A DNA stretch of 64,000 nt from Membranipora membranacea (lineage: Eukaryota > Bryozoa > Gymnolaemata > Cheilostomatida > Membraniporidae), in assembly GCA_914767715.1 (NCBI GenBank), contig OU612067.1, positions 31,656,162 to 31,720,161 on the forward strand, given 5' to 3'. The position numbers and the translations under genes were made by a program. A model generated the notes under the pieces. It did no database searches and was not told the origin of the DNA. It saw only the letters and a list, made by a program, of their open reading frames with translations. Of the stretch, positions 36,776-51,800 are shown in pieces; positions within the stretch are counted from its first letter, which is position 1; the number at the start of each line of letters is the position of its first letter.

Positions 36776-36829
36776 ATGCTATGGCTTCTAATACAGGACT
36801 GTCGACGAAACCAACTATTCAATCCATAG
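36776..36829 (+). promoter_or_regulatory. Overlapping upstream ORF at the FYCO1 start
   Basis: An ATG five bases before the FYCO1 ATG opens an 18-codon frame in another phase, which ends in TAG inside exon 1. If the transcript starts upstream, it would compete with the main start. Confidence 0.45.
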
Positions 36830-39800
36830 TTGATGATGTAAAAGGTAAAGTTCACACTGCTCTACACAATAATTTCTCTTTTAAAAGTGTCAGCTCTTGA
36901 TATCTTAATGCCCAATTTATCGGGCCAGTATAGCTTTCGCTTCAAATTTGGATCAGGCTCTATCTCGCATTAAAAAGTTAGTTGAATTTACAAAGGCTGT
37001 TTTATTTAATAATCTGTGATTGTGGGCCATGCAAAATGGATATATCTTGATACTAAGGGGATAACCAAACACCGGTGTCTTAGAACACATACCATTCTCT
37101 TACTGTGACAGATATGCTGAAATAGGCCTGAAATCTGCTTATGAAGTGATACTGACTGTGATGTTTCAAGAATATTCATCAATCTGCAGGCCCTACCTAT
37201 AATTTTGCACAGGACTTATAGAAATTGTTTGAGATATACTGTTTGCAGCAAGTGACTTGACATTATAGATGTTTCAGTTGTTACACAGCAACACAAATTA
37301 AGTAAAATAACTTCTTTGTTTATAGTCAGCGTTGTGTATATGATCGTTTTCAGATTGTGTAGAGAAGTTGAAAGGTGAATTTAATGACTTCGGTAAGCCA
37401 GTTAATGACGACGATAAAACCTTACAGAGGTTCTGTGTGAAGCTGGAATTTCTTCTTCGTCATGAGCAGATTGGTGAGTTGATGTGAAAATGTAACCCAT
37501 GACTTACTTGACTTATGTTGCAGAACTCCTAGTGGGATATTGTGCCAGAATTGCCTTCTCCTTCCATCAATCCCGATCTCTCGCCAGCCTCCGCCTATGA
37601 CTTGAACTTGACTTGTAACCCATAATGGATCTTTATCGCACTCTCAGGTTCATGAGGTAAATTAAAACTGAGCTACATAGATAGGTCATATCATTTGATC
37701 TCTTAGAATTATTAACATGAATCAATGTCTCAGTGTATTTACTAATTCATATATGACACAACGAAAAATATGTTCTTAAAACTCATCTAGATCATACTTT
37801 GATTAATCTACAAAACCTCTAGGAATGTGAAGAGTCGAACATCAGCTCGTTTTAGACGGGGATGACAAGTCGGCTTTGTATTTAGCTAAGCTGCCTGCCC
37901 GCTGCTATCAACCTACATAGAATCACCAGCACCCTTAGACCAAACACAAAAAGCTTGTGATTAAATAAATAAAATGTATTGATCAATGTAGGTAGTCCTA
38001 TACACCTGTTAAAGGAGTCAGTTGCAATTGTCATCAAAGTTTTCCGATTTACCCCAGAGAGATATATTTATGGGCATTCCCAATAATCTGTTTGTTGCGT
38101 GTAGGATTTAAGTATAAACTTGATGCTGGAAATCTGAATAGGCCTGCCACAGTGCATATTGGATGTTCAGGTCCTTGCCTGCCTTTAAACTGCATGACAT
38201 GAGGCTGAGTCATATTTCTATATACCAGTAGCTTTTCAAATTTTTATGGAAATTGATGATCATAATGAGACTCTTGGCACAAAACAATTTACATAATGTT
38301 GTTCCAGTGATTGGTTTGGCTGCTGACCAATACGAGGTACCATTGCACTCAGCATGGATCATTCCTACAAGCACATACTGAAGTAATGGCCATCATACTA
38401 ACTCACTGCAACTGTAAATAATGGCTTGATCCTTACAGAGGCTGATGATCAGATATATTTCAACCACCAATGGGACCAACCAAACTTTGCCAACCTATTA
38501 TGGCAACGCGGTTGTAATATTCTAAAACAATGTATTTCATATGTCAGTCAAAATTGAATATTTATCTACTTATAGAAAAGAGCAGCTTTCTCGGTGGTAG
38601 GAAAGATTACTGGAACTATTTCATAGAAGGTTTGAATTCAGTGAAGGGAGTAACAGATGGATTGAAGTTTGTGAAAGCTCACAGTGAGGTATGCAACATG
38701 TTTGATAGCCCTAGTGGCCTCTGTTAATTATTTATTAAACTTTGTGAGGTTTATGCAATACCATGCTAGCTTTAGGAACTCAGGCTAGCTAGAGGACATT
38801 GTTATCACTTTGTATTATCTTCTTGTTTTATCTCTAAAGTAGTAGGTATAGATAGTGGAAAGTTAGCCGGTATATTGTATCAGTAAAGATAGCCGGCTTG
38901 TATCTTGTATTTTCTGTGATATCGAGTAGGTGTTGACCTGAGCATTCCTTGTTGAGTTTGATAGTGATGGCCATAAGTACATTGTCAATGTTTTGATATC
39001 AGTGACTTTCCAACCTTTAGGGCAGCACTTGTTCACACTTTTTCATTATATTGGTGAAAACTTGTGGAAAGCTTTTCTTGTCAAATGAGTGCACATACAG
39101 CTTATTGATTTGAGCCAATACTGGCATTGCTTTCCATATGCAGCTGCTATAATTCAAAGGTTCTGTCACACTATTTTGATAAAAGGTCAAAAATATGATC
39201 TACTGACCAGCGTCCAAAAGCCTAAATATTGGTCTCAGGATCTGTTGTGACCAGTGTTAGTGATTGTTGTGATGTATACACCATCAGCCGCTTCACCCAT
39301 AGTCTAGGACTATAATGCGAATTCTACTTCATCGATAGTTGTCACTCCTTGAAATGGGTTCTCGGGCAGTTCCTCCTGCAAAATTATATTTTTCAATTAC
39401 AAACATTTTGAGTCACCATCACTTTCCTTTCCACACAAGCAAATGATGTCGACTTGTGATAAGATCTTTCCCACATATTTTTTTATCAGTTGGCCTTAAA
39501 GGGATAATACACTTCTGATCTCTGTTTGGCAGCCAATGGAGCACAGAAAAATGTAAGTACATACATAAACTCCTTACTTGTAATTCAAAACCCCTTGTTC
39601 TGCTCAAAAGTGCATTCTAAATTGTAGTTGTGCATCTCCAACAAGAAATAAGACAACTAACAGAATTGCTTGTGAACTGAAAAAAGCTGATTTTGTGAGC
39701 AGTTGTGTGCTCCTACCTCTTGGTTAGTGTCTCAATTATACAGATACTCATGAGTACGCATGTGCAATAATGATGACCTTTGGACTTTAGCTTGTTTTTT

Positions 39801-42800
39801 TCTAACAGCCCAGCTTTACACTTTTATTACCATATCCGGTTATGGTAATAAAAGTGTAAAGCTGGGCTGTTAGAAAAAAACAAGCTAAAGTCCAAAGGTC
39901 ATCATTATTGCACATGCGTACTCATGAGTATCTGTATAATTGAAACACTGACCAAGAGGTAGGAGCACACAACTGCTCACAAAATCAGCTTTTTTCAGTT
40001 CACAAGCGATTCTGTTAGTTGTCTTATCTCTTGTTGGAGATGCACAACTACAATTTAGAATGCACATATGAGCAGAACAAGGGGTTTTGAATTACAAGTA
40101 AGGAGTTTATGTATGTACTTACATTTTTCTGTGCTCCATTGGCTGCCAAACAGAGATCAGAAGTGTATTATCCCGTTAAATGACTAGGATAGTGGACCAA
40201 CAGTGGGTTTACTATCACTTACTCAATACGAAAATTATCACTGTATCACTTGATAAAGGTTTAGATACAAAAACCATTTAATGATGATACTCCGCACTTT
40301 CACCACCACTAACACCTAGTACTCCTATACGCTGTCTTATATTTCCTTGTATTATAATGACAGTTGAAGACCAACTCAGGACGAGGTCGAGGATTTATAC
40401 GATTCTGTCTCATGTATCAGAGATTAGCTGACTGCCTACAGCTCTGTATATCTAACACCAAACTTACCAGGTATACAGGTATCCCCTCTATAGTCTGAAT
40501 ACACTGATATACAATCAAACAAACAGTATATCAAGTAGCAGACACTAGTGTTTATAATAGACAGTTTTCTGAGCTCTAACTTGAGCCGCCAGTCCTCTCT
40601 CTAGTTTGGTACTTTTAACCCACACAGGATAGGCAAAAGGAGCTGAAAAGGGGGTTATCTGGAAAACCGCTTATAATAGGATAAAAATGATTCTTGATTC
40701 AGAAGCTGCACCATTGAAAACTTATAGGGACATAGTTTGGGAAATAACTTTGGTATTCGGATAGTCATTTATATCAATTTCTGCCTGTTTTTCATGGAAT
40801 TTTTCATGAATCTTATCACTAAAATTGAGATTTATCAAGCCCCCAATCATTTGGAAACCCTCTCCCTCCAACTGGAGGCTCAAATTAGAGCTCAGGAAAC
40901 TTTCTATAAGGCATTTTGTTTAGTATCAAGCGGTAGAGCAGGAACCGCTAGGGGGGAACCAGAAATTCTCTCTCTCATTATAGCTTGTGATAGTGAGCAC
41001 ATTATGTATCAATATTTACACATTGGGAAACGAAATGACACACAATAAGACAGATGATTACTTATTGAATCTAATCGACACACAACTTCCTAGTCTTCAC
41101 ATCGTACTCATACTTTGATGAGAAGAGAGCGTGGCAACTAGGAAGTGCTCATGTCAAAAAGGACATCCTCTTAGTCCATGAGACTAATGATGCCATATAC
41201 GACATGCATCCTTTCTGGATTATAGACTTGTGAGGAGGACTGAGATTTTTCACCAATTTGGCTGTTAAAGTTCCTTTCGGTAGATAGCCTACCTCATCAC
41301 TTAATATGTCTGAATACTACAATTTGAGCTCTTAACACCCTAAGGGAGTAAATTTTGACCGGAGTCAAGTTCTGCTTGTTCAGGGGTAGCCTTATGTTAA
41401 TTTTCACAAATTTTAAGGTGAAGGTTTATATGCTTAGTAATGTGGTAGGGAAAATTTCAGCAGCCTTAAAGACTACCCAAAGACCAAAGCATGTTATAAT
41501 CAGGCAGTTACTTATGACAAAGTGTTGTCAGATTTGCATGGTAAACAAATTCAATGCTTTACGAGTAACTGCCTGACTATAACATGCAGTGGTCTTTGGC
41601 TAGTCTCTAAACTCAGCTATTTCAAGCCTTTGTGAATAAGGCACAGTGCTCCTGCTGTGAATAAGGCACAGTGCCCCTGCTGTGAATAAGGCACAGTGCT
41701 CCTGCTGTGAATACTTTACTGCTCTATGTTATAGTCAGTGGTACAGATCTGGGTCTGTGTGGAGAAACGGCACACAGTCTGCATATCTCATCAGCTCACT
41801 CTATGATCTCAATGATATCACATTCGATCTCGGAGCTCACGGATATGACCTCGATAATGGATGGCCGACATTCTCCAGGTTTGTCTGTCTAAGTTTTAGA
41901 AGGAAATGACTACATAGATAGGAATCTAGTGTAGTGTACGTAAATTTAAGGAAGTTTAAAGATATTTTGCTGAGATTTACTTGACAGTCAATAGCATAGA
42001 CCTATGTGGAGGAAGCAAAAATATTTCGTTTGCGTGACCATCATATTTGTTGTTATACAAATTTTAAGGCTATCGACAAACTAAAACAAGCGGAAAAGGA
42101 AAGCAAGGAGACAAATTTCTTATTGTAGTAAACTGAGATTTTTGTCTCTCCTATGGATAGTTGTTGTTTGTGAGCAGCGTGCATACAAAATATCATATTA
42201 TTGTAGGTCAGAAGCTGGTCTGAGTGGACAGAGATGGAATTTATCTATGAGTCGATCATCAAGTATATCAAGCCTCAACCATTCTGGGCTGGCTGCAGCA
42301 GTATGTGTTCCCTGACTGTTTTATGAGACTATTGTTAATCCAACTTTCGGCCTCAAATCTTTCCAATTAAATTGTACACTTTGCTAAAAGCCAATCCAGT
42401 GAATCTCAAAACATAGCAATAATGACACTGATATTTTACTATCCAGATCATACAGAACATCAAATTGATTTTTGTACGATTGAGGTTGTAAATTTGTAGC
42501 AAATGCCCTGCTATGTTTGAGAGCTCATATTGCCACTGCTATTATTACTTGCAGGGCTCGCCGTGGATGAGCTCGTCATTTGTGGATAGTCAAATAGTAC
42601 ATGAGGAATCTACATCAGAGGAGCATTACGGGACGTGTCACTCTTTAGCAGACCCCGACCCTAACCAGTCTGAGGATATAGATCAGGTGGATCATAAGGC
42701 TGAATTATCTGTCCTGAAGGATGAGAATTTACTGCTCAAGGTGAATAAAAAATAATGCCTTTTCTTGTAACATGCAACAACAACTTCTGCAATGCAATTT

Positions 42801-45800
42801 AACCACTTCTTTTTGGTATTATTTGTGATGTTGGAGTCGGAAATCTCATCAAAAATCACAGTTAAGATAATGATAAGAATTTTTATACATGTAAGCCTAA
42901 AAAAGTAAAACTTTTCCGGCGATTCTTCTCTACTGTTTACTGTCGTCCCTTTGATAGCAGCGATACAAACACGTTTTACTCTTTGATCCATAAACTTTTT
43001 CTAATTGTGACTATTTTGTAGACTGAGAAAAATGCACTAAATGAGCAAGTTGCTGACTTAGGGACCAAAATATTCACATTGACCTCTTCAGAGTCTCACA
43101 AACAGTCACAGATAAGTGAAATGGAGAAGAGGTTAATGGATTTGGAGCAGAGGAACAGTCAGTTAGTGGAGAATCTGCAGCAGCTAGCTCAGGATAAGTC
43201 CAGCACTGCATCCAGTCAGATAGATAACCTTACCAAGGTGAGTCTGTATGCATTGTTATGTTATTGTACAGTTTAAGTTATGCAGCCAATATATTGCCTG
43301 TGATAGGATTTTTTGATCCCAATGACCAAATACAGTCAACATATATGCTCGAATAATAGAACAATCATATCAAGAAAATTATGTGAGCCTGGCAATAATG
43401 ATAAGAAGATCCTGATAATTCTGGTTTTTTAAAATGCAAATATCCATACCCTTTTTTGTCTTGTGGCTCTATATGTGTCCTCTCATGAAGCCAATATGTT
43501 GCCTTTGATAAGATCGCTCCCCAACAAACCAAATACAGGCCACATATATGCTAGAATAACAGGACAATCATATCAAGAAAATTATGTAGGCGTGACAAAA
43601 AATATGGAAAATCCTGATAATTCCCGTTCCTACACTACGAATATCCATAATAGTTTCCTGTTGCGCTCTATCTGGCTTATCAGGACTTACTCTAATCTAA
43701 TCTAATAGAGTACCCCACAAACTAAATTACGATTAAAATTCCTTGCCTCTTTAGGTGAACCATTCAGTGTAGCTGCTATCGTTTTATTTTCGCTTAAAAT
43801 ATCTGATTATGTATAATACTGTCAATGGCCTATTAGTAAACAATCCTAAAGCAGAATTGACAAGTGCAGGTTGCCATGTATAATCTCAAAGAGCTCAATA
43901 AGTTACACAACCTCGTATGTTCTCAAGATGCTGACAAAATCTCTGAAATTTTAAGTTTTTTATGAAAGTTAAAAAGCACTTTTTTATTCCAATTTCACCC
44001 CAACAATTCTAGAATTTTTATTGATTTTTAATTTATGACTGGTTTGGTGCACACAAGGTCTCTTTGGTTGCCTTAGTGAGTGAGAGCTTTACAATGATAT
44101 ACTAAATGTATAGTTGTCATGCAAGGATAGTAAACATACTTCCTGAAAATAGTCCCTCTCAACTGTGAATGGCGAATGATTTATTGATAATCTTGTGACC
44201 ATTTAATAAAAATTCTCAATCAAGATTACTGATCAATCAACACTGTATCTTATCGCTTAGCAAATTTTCACCACTGTCATCTATTTTTACCATTTCTTGA
44301 TATGACACAGATTCAGGAGTTGATGACAAAGTTGAGTGTAAGTGAGTCCACTAACTCCGCCTCACAGAGAGAAGTTGATAGACTGAGTATGACTAACACA
44401 CATCTAGAAACTGAGATAGATAAACTACAGCAGCTAACAAATGAACAAGGGGAGAAAATAACCCATCTCAATTATGATAAATCAAACCTTGGTGAGTTAG
44501 CGTTCTAGTAGTCATAATGTTACCTCACATAGGCTATTTTTCCTTTGGTCTTTAGCATATCACTTGGATATTGTTATGGAGCCAAAATAAATGATCAGTT
44601 TAATGTTATGCAGCCTTGACTAGTCTGCCTGCCTTGATAGCAAGATGCATGGGTTCGATCCCCACTCAGGACCAGATACTTTTGTCCAATTTATGCTATA
44701 GAACACAGTTTGTATCATAGTGACATCACAGAGAACAAGGTTACTCTGAAACAAGTGTAAACAAAGATGCTAAAACACTTTCGGACATCTCTTTTACATG
44801 TAACAAAATAAATGTTGGTGGTCACATATGTGGGTCAGTGTGTAGTCATCATCATCCATAAACTAAACATTAATGGAATAACAATATCTAATATTTCTCA
44901 GCATTGTAAACCCTCCAGTAAAAACTGTGTATCTGTATTTTAGAGGATAATCTGGCAACAATCGCAAACTCTCTGATGGAAAAAAGTCAGCTTATTGAGA
45001 AGATTACAGAATCACATAATAATGAGAAGTCGCAGCTTCTAGACGAAAAACAATCCCTCCACACAACTCATGTACAACTCGAGTCTGAGCACCGCGCTCT
45101 TCAAACTGAATTCACAGCAGTGACTCAAAACTTGAATAGACTCAAGTCAGCTAATGTAGAACTCGAGTTGACCCAGACAAATGCAGCTGATCTCTCAAAA
45201 TGTCTTGATTCTCAGATACAATCCATACAGACAAAATACCAAGAGACCCTACATAATAACACACAGCTCACTCAGGAGTTAGAAGTCCTACGAACTAACC
45301 ATAATATAAAATTAGCAGAATTAGAAAATGGAAAGCATAATATGGAAACAACGCTTACAACCCAGCTTGATGCCTCACAAACAAAACTGTCCGATTCTGA
45401 ATCTGAATTATCCGTCCTCCGCCAACAACTCAAAAGCACTCAGGAAGCCGGGCGGCGATCGGCAACTGAGAATGAGAGATTGAAGTCTGACCTTTGGTCT
45501 CGAGACAGCCAAATATGCACACTGCAGGAAAAGGTGACATCGCAAGAGACTTTATGTAACCAGGTGCTAGGTCAACTTTCTGAGTTACAAACAACTCAGT
45601 CATCTTTACAGCAAGAGCATGAGACATTGAAACATCATCACGCTTCCCAACAGACTGCCAATGCTCAGCTACAAGAAGAAAAAGCTGAGCTTGCCCACAA
45701 CCTGAAGGGAGCAACAGATTCGCTCAAATGGGCAATCGAAAGCGCGGCAGAGCTGAACGCCATCATGGTGGCTGACACAGCTACACGAACCGAGCAGGAT

Positions 45801-48800
45801 GAAAAATTAGAGCGTCAAAACACGTCCATATTAGAGTTAAAAGATCTCATTTTGAGCTTAGAAGACAAACACAGCTTAGTGATGGTAGAAATAGAGACTT
45901 TGAGATCTTCACTAGAGGAGTCAGAGCATGATTATACTGTGGTTAGAGGAAAGCATGATTTACAGCTCAAACAGAACGCTGAGCTAGAGAAGCAGCTGGT
46001 TAATATCCATACATCACATGAGAGTCTGGAACATTCCAAACAAGAGCTGGAGGAATGTTACGAGGAACTCAAAACTAATTACCAGGTGAGTCATTATAGG
46101 TGGGGGCGTTTTGTGAACACTCGGGGGTTCAAACACAAAACCTGGCTACTTCGGATTGAGTTCACTTTGCATATTTCTGCTCTGTGTTTTACTTTTGTTT
46201 TTTGATCTGCACTTGACAGAAATTCAAGCTGAACAAACCAGGGGATTATATATAGTTTGACAATACACCCCTGATTGATGTCGAACTGCTACTGCTTATT
46301 GGATTATCTCTTAAATCGTCACAGTCAGTTTCTGCTGTAATTTCTCATTTTTCAAGTCCTCAATTTAGTCCAGCATAGGATGAAGGTGACCCAGTGTTTG
46401 CCATCAGAGCCCATATTTCCTGCAGGAAATGATACTAAGAAGGTTATTTCTATCGAAAAGACACTAAATGTTTGGTCGAGCCCTATATTTTGCATCATCC
46501 AGGCTAGCTCTAAGTGCACTTTTTTCATTAACAGAAACTTGATGCTCCACATGTACTCTAATCAATGCGTTATCAATCAATTCAATCCATCTAAATTCAT
46601 TATTTGAACCTTGTATAATTATATGACAACCATCGTCACACTCCCACCTCACAGCATGATTTTATTCTCCTCACCACTCGCTCCAGGCCCTGGAGGAGGA
46701 GAGAGAAGTACAGACAGTTGGACTGAGTGAGATAGAGCTGGAGTTATCTACACTACGAGAGGAACATCAAACACTACAGGAGACATTACTATCAGATCTC
46801 AATGAGCAGCAACAAGGAACGCTGAGGGTAAGATCTTATTTAGCCTTTGTTTTCTAAATGAGTTCATGTTAGGCTAATCTTACATTTCTAGCTATGAAAT
46901 TTTGGCCTATTCCTATGTAAGAAATAATTATTTGGATATTTATTAATGATGACTGCCCACTGGTCATTAGAAACTGTAGCAGGGATATCTCTTGGGGATA
47001 TTTAAGTTGGAGGGGTGCGATCTGTGATGTAATCATGTTTTTCTATCAAGCAATCATGCATGAACACTGTCATGTCAAAATTTTGCTCCAGTCTGAGAAT
47101 CCCGCGTCAGCATCTAACCTACCTGGTGAGGCACTGTTGGAGGAATAGGGAATAAGGCTCTCTTGCAATTCTGTCTGTTTTCAAATAAATGGTCAAGTTC
47201 TGGCTAGCTCTCCATGACATTGCATTGAGAGTTCTCTGTATTTGTCAGCATTGTGCATACAGTTACCTACTTTTTGCAGATATCCATGGAGTATGACCGT
47301 CTGAACGCAACAAACTCGGACTTACAGGCTGAGGTCAATAAAGCTAACCAGGCTCACAGACTGGCCAATCAGGAAAGAGAAGATCTACTCTTCAAATTAG
47401 AGCAGGAGGAGAAAACCAAACAGTCCATCAGCTCAGATTTGGTTCAGGTACAAGGGGCAGACAATTCCTTCGATTTATTCATAAAGTGGAGTTATGTTTC
47501 TCAGTTGCGCTGAGAAAAGATGAGAGTCCATGAGGTGATCAATAATAGAGAAATTCTCTTATAAGTGAAGGCATTGATCATCATACTAAGAAACCACGTT
47601 GACTTACGAGCCTATTCTGCACGGTCTTTGTTATTCAAAATCTTTGTCCAGTTTAAATTTGGCTTATGAGTATTTGTAGGTGATCAAATTGTTAATTTGA
47701 AATAAAAATTACATCGAAGGCAATAGGTGAACATACATTTGGTTGGAAGTTTCACTCATGTTGCTGCACATATTTGTCAAGTTTATAAATGTGTATATAT
47801 AGGTGACAGAGGAGATCACAGAGTTAAGATCTACACTAAAATCACTCAAGTCCGAGGAGTTGGAGAGAAGTAAAGAACTGAATGAAGTGCAGAGTCGCCT
47901 GGAGTCGACCAAACTGGAGCTGGGTAACAGACAGACAGTGATGGAGCAGCAGCTTGGTGCTCTCAGGTTCCAGCTCAGCTCTCAGCAGATGGAGGCTGAT
48001 CTCGCACTGCAGGTCGGTATGAGGTTGTGGTAGTCACTGTCATGGTCACCAATGAACTTCGTTAGATTAGTTTAAATCTGGTGTATTGCCAGTTATTTGG
48101 GCCAACTACCACAAATCCATTCACTCTATAAGTTACCAATGAACAGATATGTTTATAGGTGCTTAGTGACTTTGCTACGTTGTACCAATCGATTGTTCCT
48201 CTCAATAATAGCTTATACCATCAATGAAAATATTTACAGGGATATAGGGAGCAGCAGATGGAGGTTGCCACAATGGGACAGACTATATCCACACAGGAGA
48301 GGATAATAGCTGCTATAGAGATACAGCTAGATAGTCTACAAGATGAGAGACAGCTGGAGACAACTACTCACAAACAACTGGTATGTATAAATACTACATA
48401 ATTTGATTGCCAATGATGATGATGATGATGATGATGGATCCGTTCCTGTCTTATGGTAAGCCGGGGAGGGGGAGTAATTCCAAATGGAAAAAAAATCATT
48501 AATTATCAACAATCAACAATAATGAATTCTTCCGATACCGTTTTATTTATTGAATTTTTTTGATAGGTTATTTTACAGTTTGCATACATCATGATAATTG
48601 TGTATGAAATTATGATGATTCTATGTAGGGTATCAATGTTATAAACAGTTTGTTATCACTCAAATGTTAGATGATGACATAATTCATGTACCCACTTGTT
48701 AGCCTTGTCCATGTGACAAGGCTACCTGCTTGTACTGTGAACTACAACAGGCACTTCCTCAGTTTGAGAGCTCTATACAGCCTAGTCTCGTTCCAGTAGA

Positions 48801-51800
48801 ATGCCACATGAATTAAGAAAGATAAAGTAACAAAAACTGCATTGTGCGCAGATATAAATTAGGAAAAATCTGGATGACAATGGGAAACTTGATGGCCAGA
48901 TGATCCATCAGTTGAGTAGGTAAATTCATCCGTGTTTCAGTTTTGATCACTTTGCACGTAACACAGAGGTTCCGTTGGGGTTCTCGTTACAGTGTGTGAA
49001 CACTCACTCATTGTAGTTTTGTGTATGTTGTAAGACTGGGGCCAGAACTTGTTCTTAAACTGATTATATTTGCAGCAAGAGGAATTAATAAAACTTCTAG
49101 ATGAGAAGGAGGCAGAGCTAATCGAGCTGACAGATGAACTGGATGGTGTAAGTGACAGCTGGTAGTTCTGTTGTTGTATCACGAGTGCACTCACCTGTTC
49201 GCAAGCTGAGAGCAACTTGCACCACAAATAACAAGGCACCAATAATCTAATATATGTTAGCTGCTTCAATATCGTAATCCTTTTAGTTGGCTGTATCAAT
49301 TTGTCCTTCACCCTAAAGGCTTCCTATCAGATTTTATTCTCATCCTTTGTACGGGCAGATGTAAGGACATGTGTTTTGATTGCAGTTTACTTTGGAATCA
49401 CGTAGCGCCACTCAACGAGTTCAATCTGATGTATTTATTATAATAATAATGAAGCCCTACTACTGAAATAGTGTCACAGGTCTGGAATACTGATTTTTCT
49501 GTTGCTCAGATTGAATAGGCCCCCTTACTGCAATGTCGCAGGTATTTTCTCATCGTTTAGGCAGAATGGTTCAAGTATTTTTGATTTTTTTTTAGTACCG
49601 TAATCAGTTTGCTGCCGTGACTGATGCTAACGAATCACTGACCGAGTCGATAATACAGATCAAGCTAAACAATACAGAACATCAGGCTAAGAATGAGAAC
49701 GAGTTACACCAGCTGAGAGAAGACAATAATATACTCAAGAAACGCCTCGTCAAGCTCATCAAGTTAGTTGGATATCCAATTCAACTTTTCTTAGAGATAG
49801 TTATTAGATCGGGATCTTAGTTTGTGTTGTGCAGGATATTCTATGTCCCTGGTCTCATATCTGATTGTTAGCTTGTGACTCAAATTTCATAAAAGCTCAC
49901 ATATTAAAAAGGCTAGTTGTAAATGGATACTATCAAATGAGAAACATTTGACTTAATTTACTTCATCCCCACATCCTCCCTCATTCTCTCAATTGTTTAC
50001 TCTCCTTATGATGAAACATTCCAGCCTTTTCAAATGGTTTTATGTTTACTTCAACTGTTCTGGGTTTGAAATATTTATTAGACCCGGGATCTTTGTCTGT
50101 GTATTGGTGGATATACTGCGTCCCCGTTCTCATATCTGTCGGTTGGCTTGAGATTCAAATTCCATCAAGCTCACTTATTAAAATGGCGGCGTATACAACT
50201 GACTATATACTCTTTTTCTCAGTTCTCTTCTTAGACAAGTTGTAAATGGATACTGTCAAATGAGTAATATAAGATTTAATTCATCTGCGAGGCGTTTCTC
50301 TCATTGTTTTACAATCATTTACTCTCCTGATGATTAAATATTCCAGCCTCACCATAAATATAGTTGACTTGTTTTTTATTGCTCTAACTTTTTTTAGGGA
50401 TAAGGACAGTCTATGGCAGACGACCGACGCTCTGATATTCAAACAGAAGAAGCTGACAGCTGTGAAATGGATGGATGACAGTAATGTGTATAATTGTATG
50501 GGATGTAGGGCCACATTCTCTCTCCTACTCAGAAAGGTATGACATCATCCGTCTGTCGCCTGGCTAACACCTTGATCCCCTTTGCACCCTCCAAGATTAA
50601 ATAATGAGAACTTAGCATACCCGTAGACACATCGGTATAAAAAATAATTACGTTGTCAGTAGGTTTTCATGTATTGTGGAGATCATTGAAAGAATTATTC
50701 AATCACTAAGGTTTATTCCCGACACAGAATCATTTAGTAACTAAGGTTTATTCCCGACACAGCATCATTTAGTAACTAAGGTTTATTCCCGACACAGCAT
50801 CATTTGATGAGTTTTTTAGTGTTATCAAGTCTATGGCTCATTCTCAACGCTGCTAAAAAAAGGAAAGAAAATTTTAATCTGTATATTTGCCTCGGTTCCT
50901 CGGTTTTTTGACATATTCAAGCTGATGTGGTAAAATCTGTACTGCGCATGAGTTCAATTATCTTATCCTTATTCTTGGATTGCTGTTTGGTTTGTAGCAC
51001 CACTGTAGACTTTGCGGTCGTATTTTCTGCTGGCAATGTTCCAACAACTGGCTGGATACAACGGCCAGCAGTAAGAAGTCCAGGGCGTGTAACCAGTGTT
51101 TTATAGGTGGGTGTGTATTTTTAGATGCGACCGCATCAATCTAAAGCAGATGAATTGGGTACGCAGCTCATTTTTAATCTTGGCAGATATCCGAACCCAA
51201 CCGCTCTAGAGCAAAAGACGCTTTTATGCTTTTATAGCTGAAAACCTGAGCAAAGTTTACTACTCTGTGTTTCACAGTTGAACCAACGCTATCCGTCATC
51301 TGGCCTTCCGACAGTGTCAAAACATTGTGCAAGAAATGATATTGAATTATAAAGTTTTATGCTGGCCCAGCTGTCCATGATGTGATTGTTGATTCTTTTC
51401 ATCTGATATTTTGCAAAAATTTTCAGTGAATGCATTGAACAGCACTTGGTATTGTTTTCTTTTTGGATAGAACAAAGCCAAGTAATGCCGGATAGCGTGA
51501 ATAGTTCTAGCATTACTAGTGATGGTGATGCGGACTCGGTCTCATTGCCCGTCGAGATAAACAGTAGAAACTGGGCTACAAATAATACTGATGTTTTATC
51601 ACCAGAGAGTGGTGAGTATTGACTGATACACATTCCTTATTCATTATATTGCACTCAGACTTCCTTTATTTGTCTCTCTATTCATAGGCATCAGATCAGT
51701 TCTATTGAAAATTTTGGTGCCTTATCAGATTGCATCTTGGTTCTTAATAATATAATTTGTCTAATGCTCAATAAGGGGACACATTTATTTTCCCCTCCCG

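Noticed and set aside
45430-45714. Minus-strand frame inside FYCO1 exon 10
   Set aside because: Shadow of the coiled-coil coding exon.
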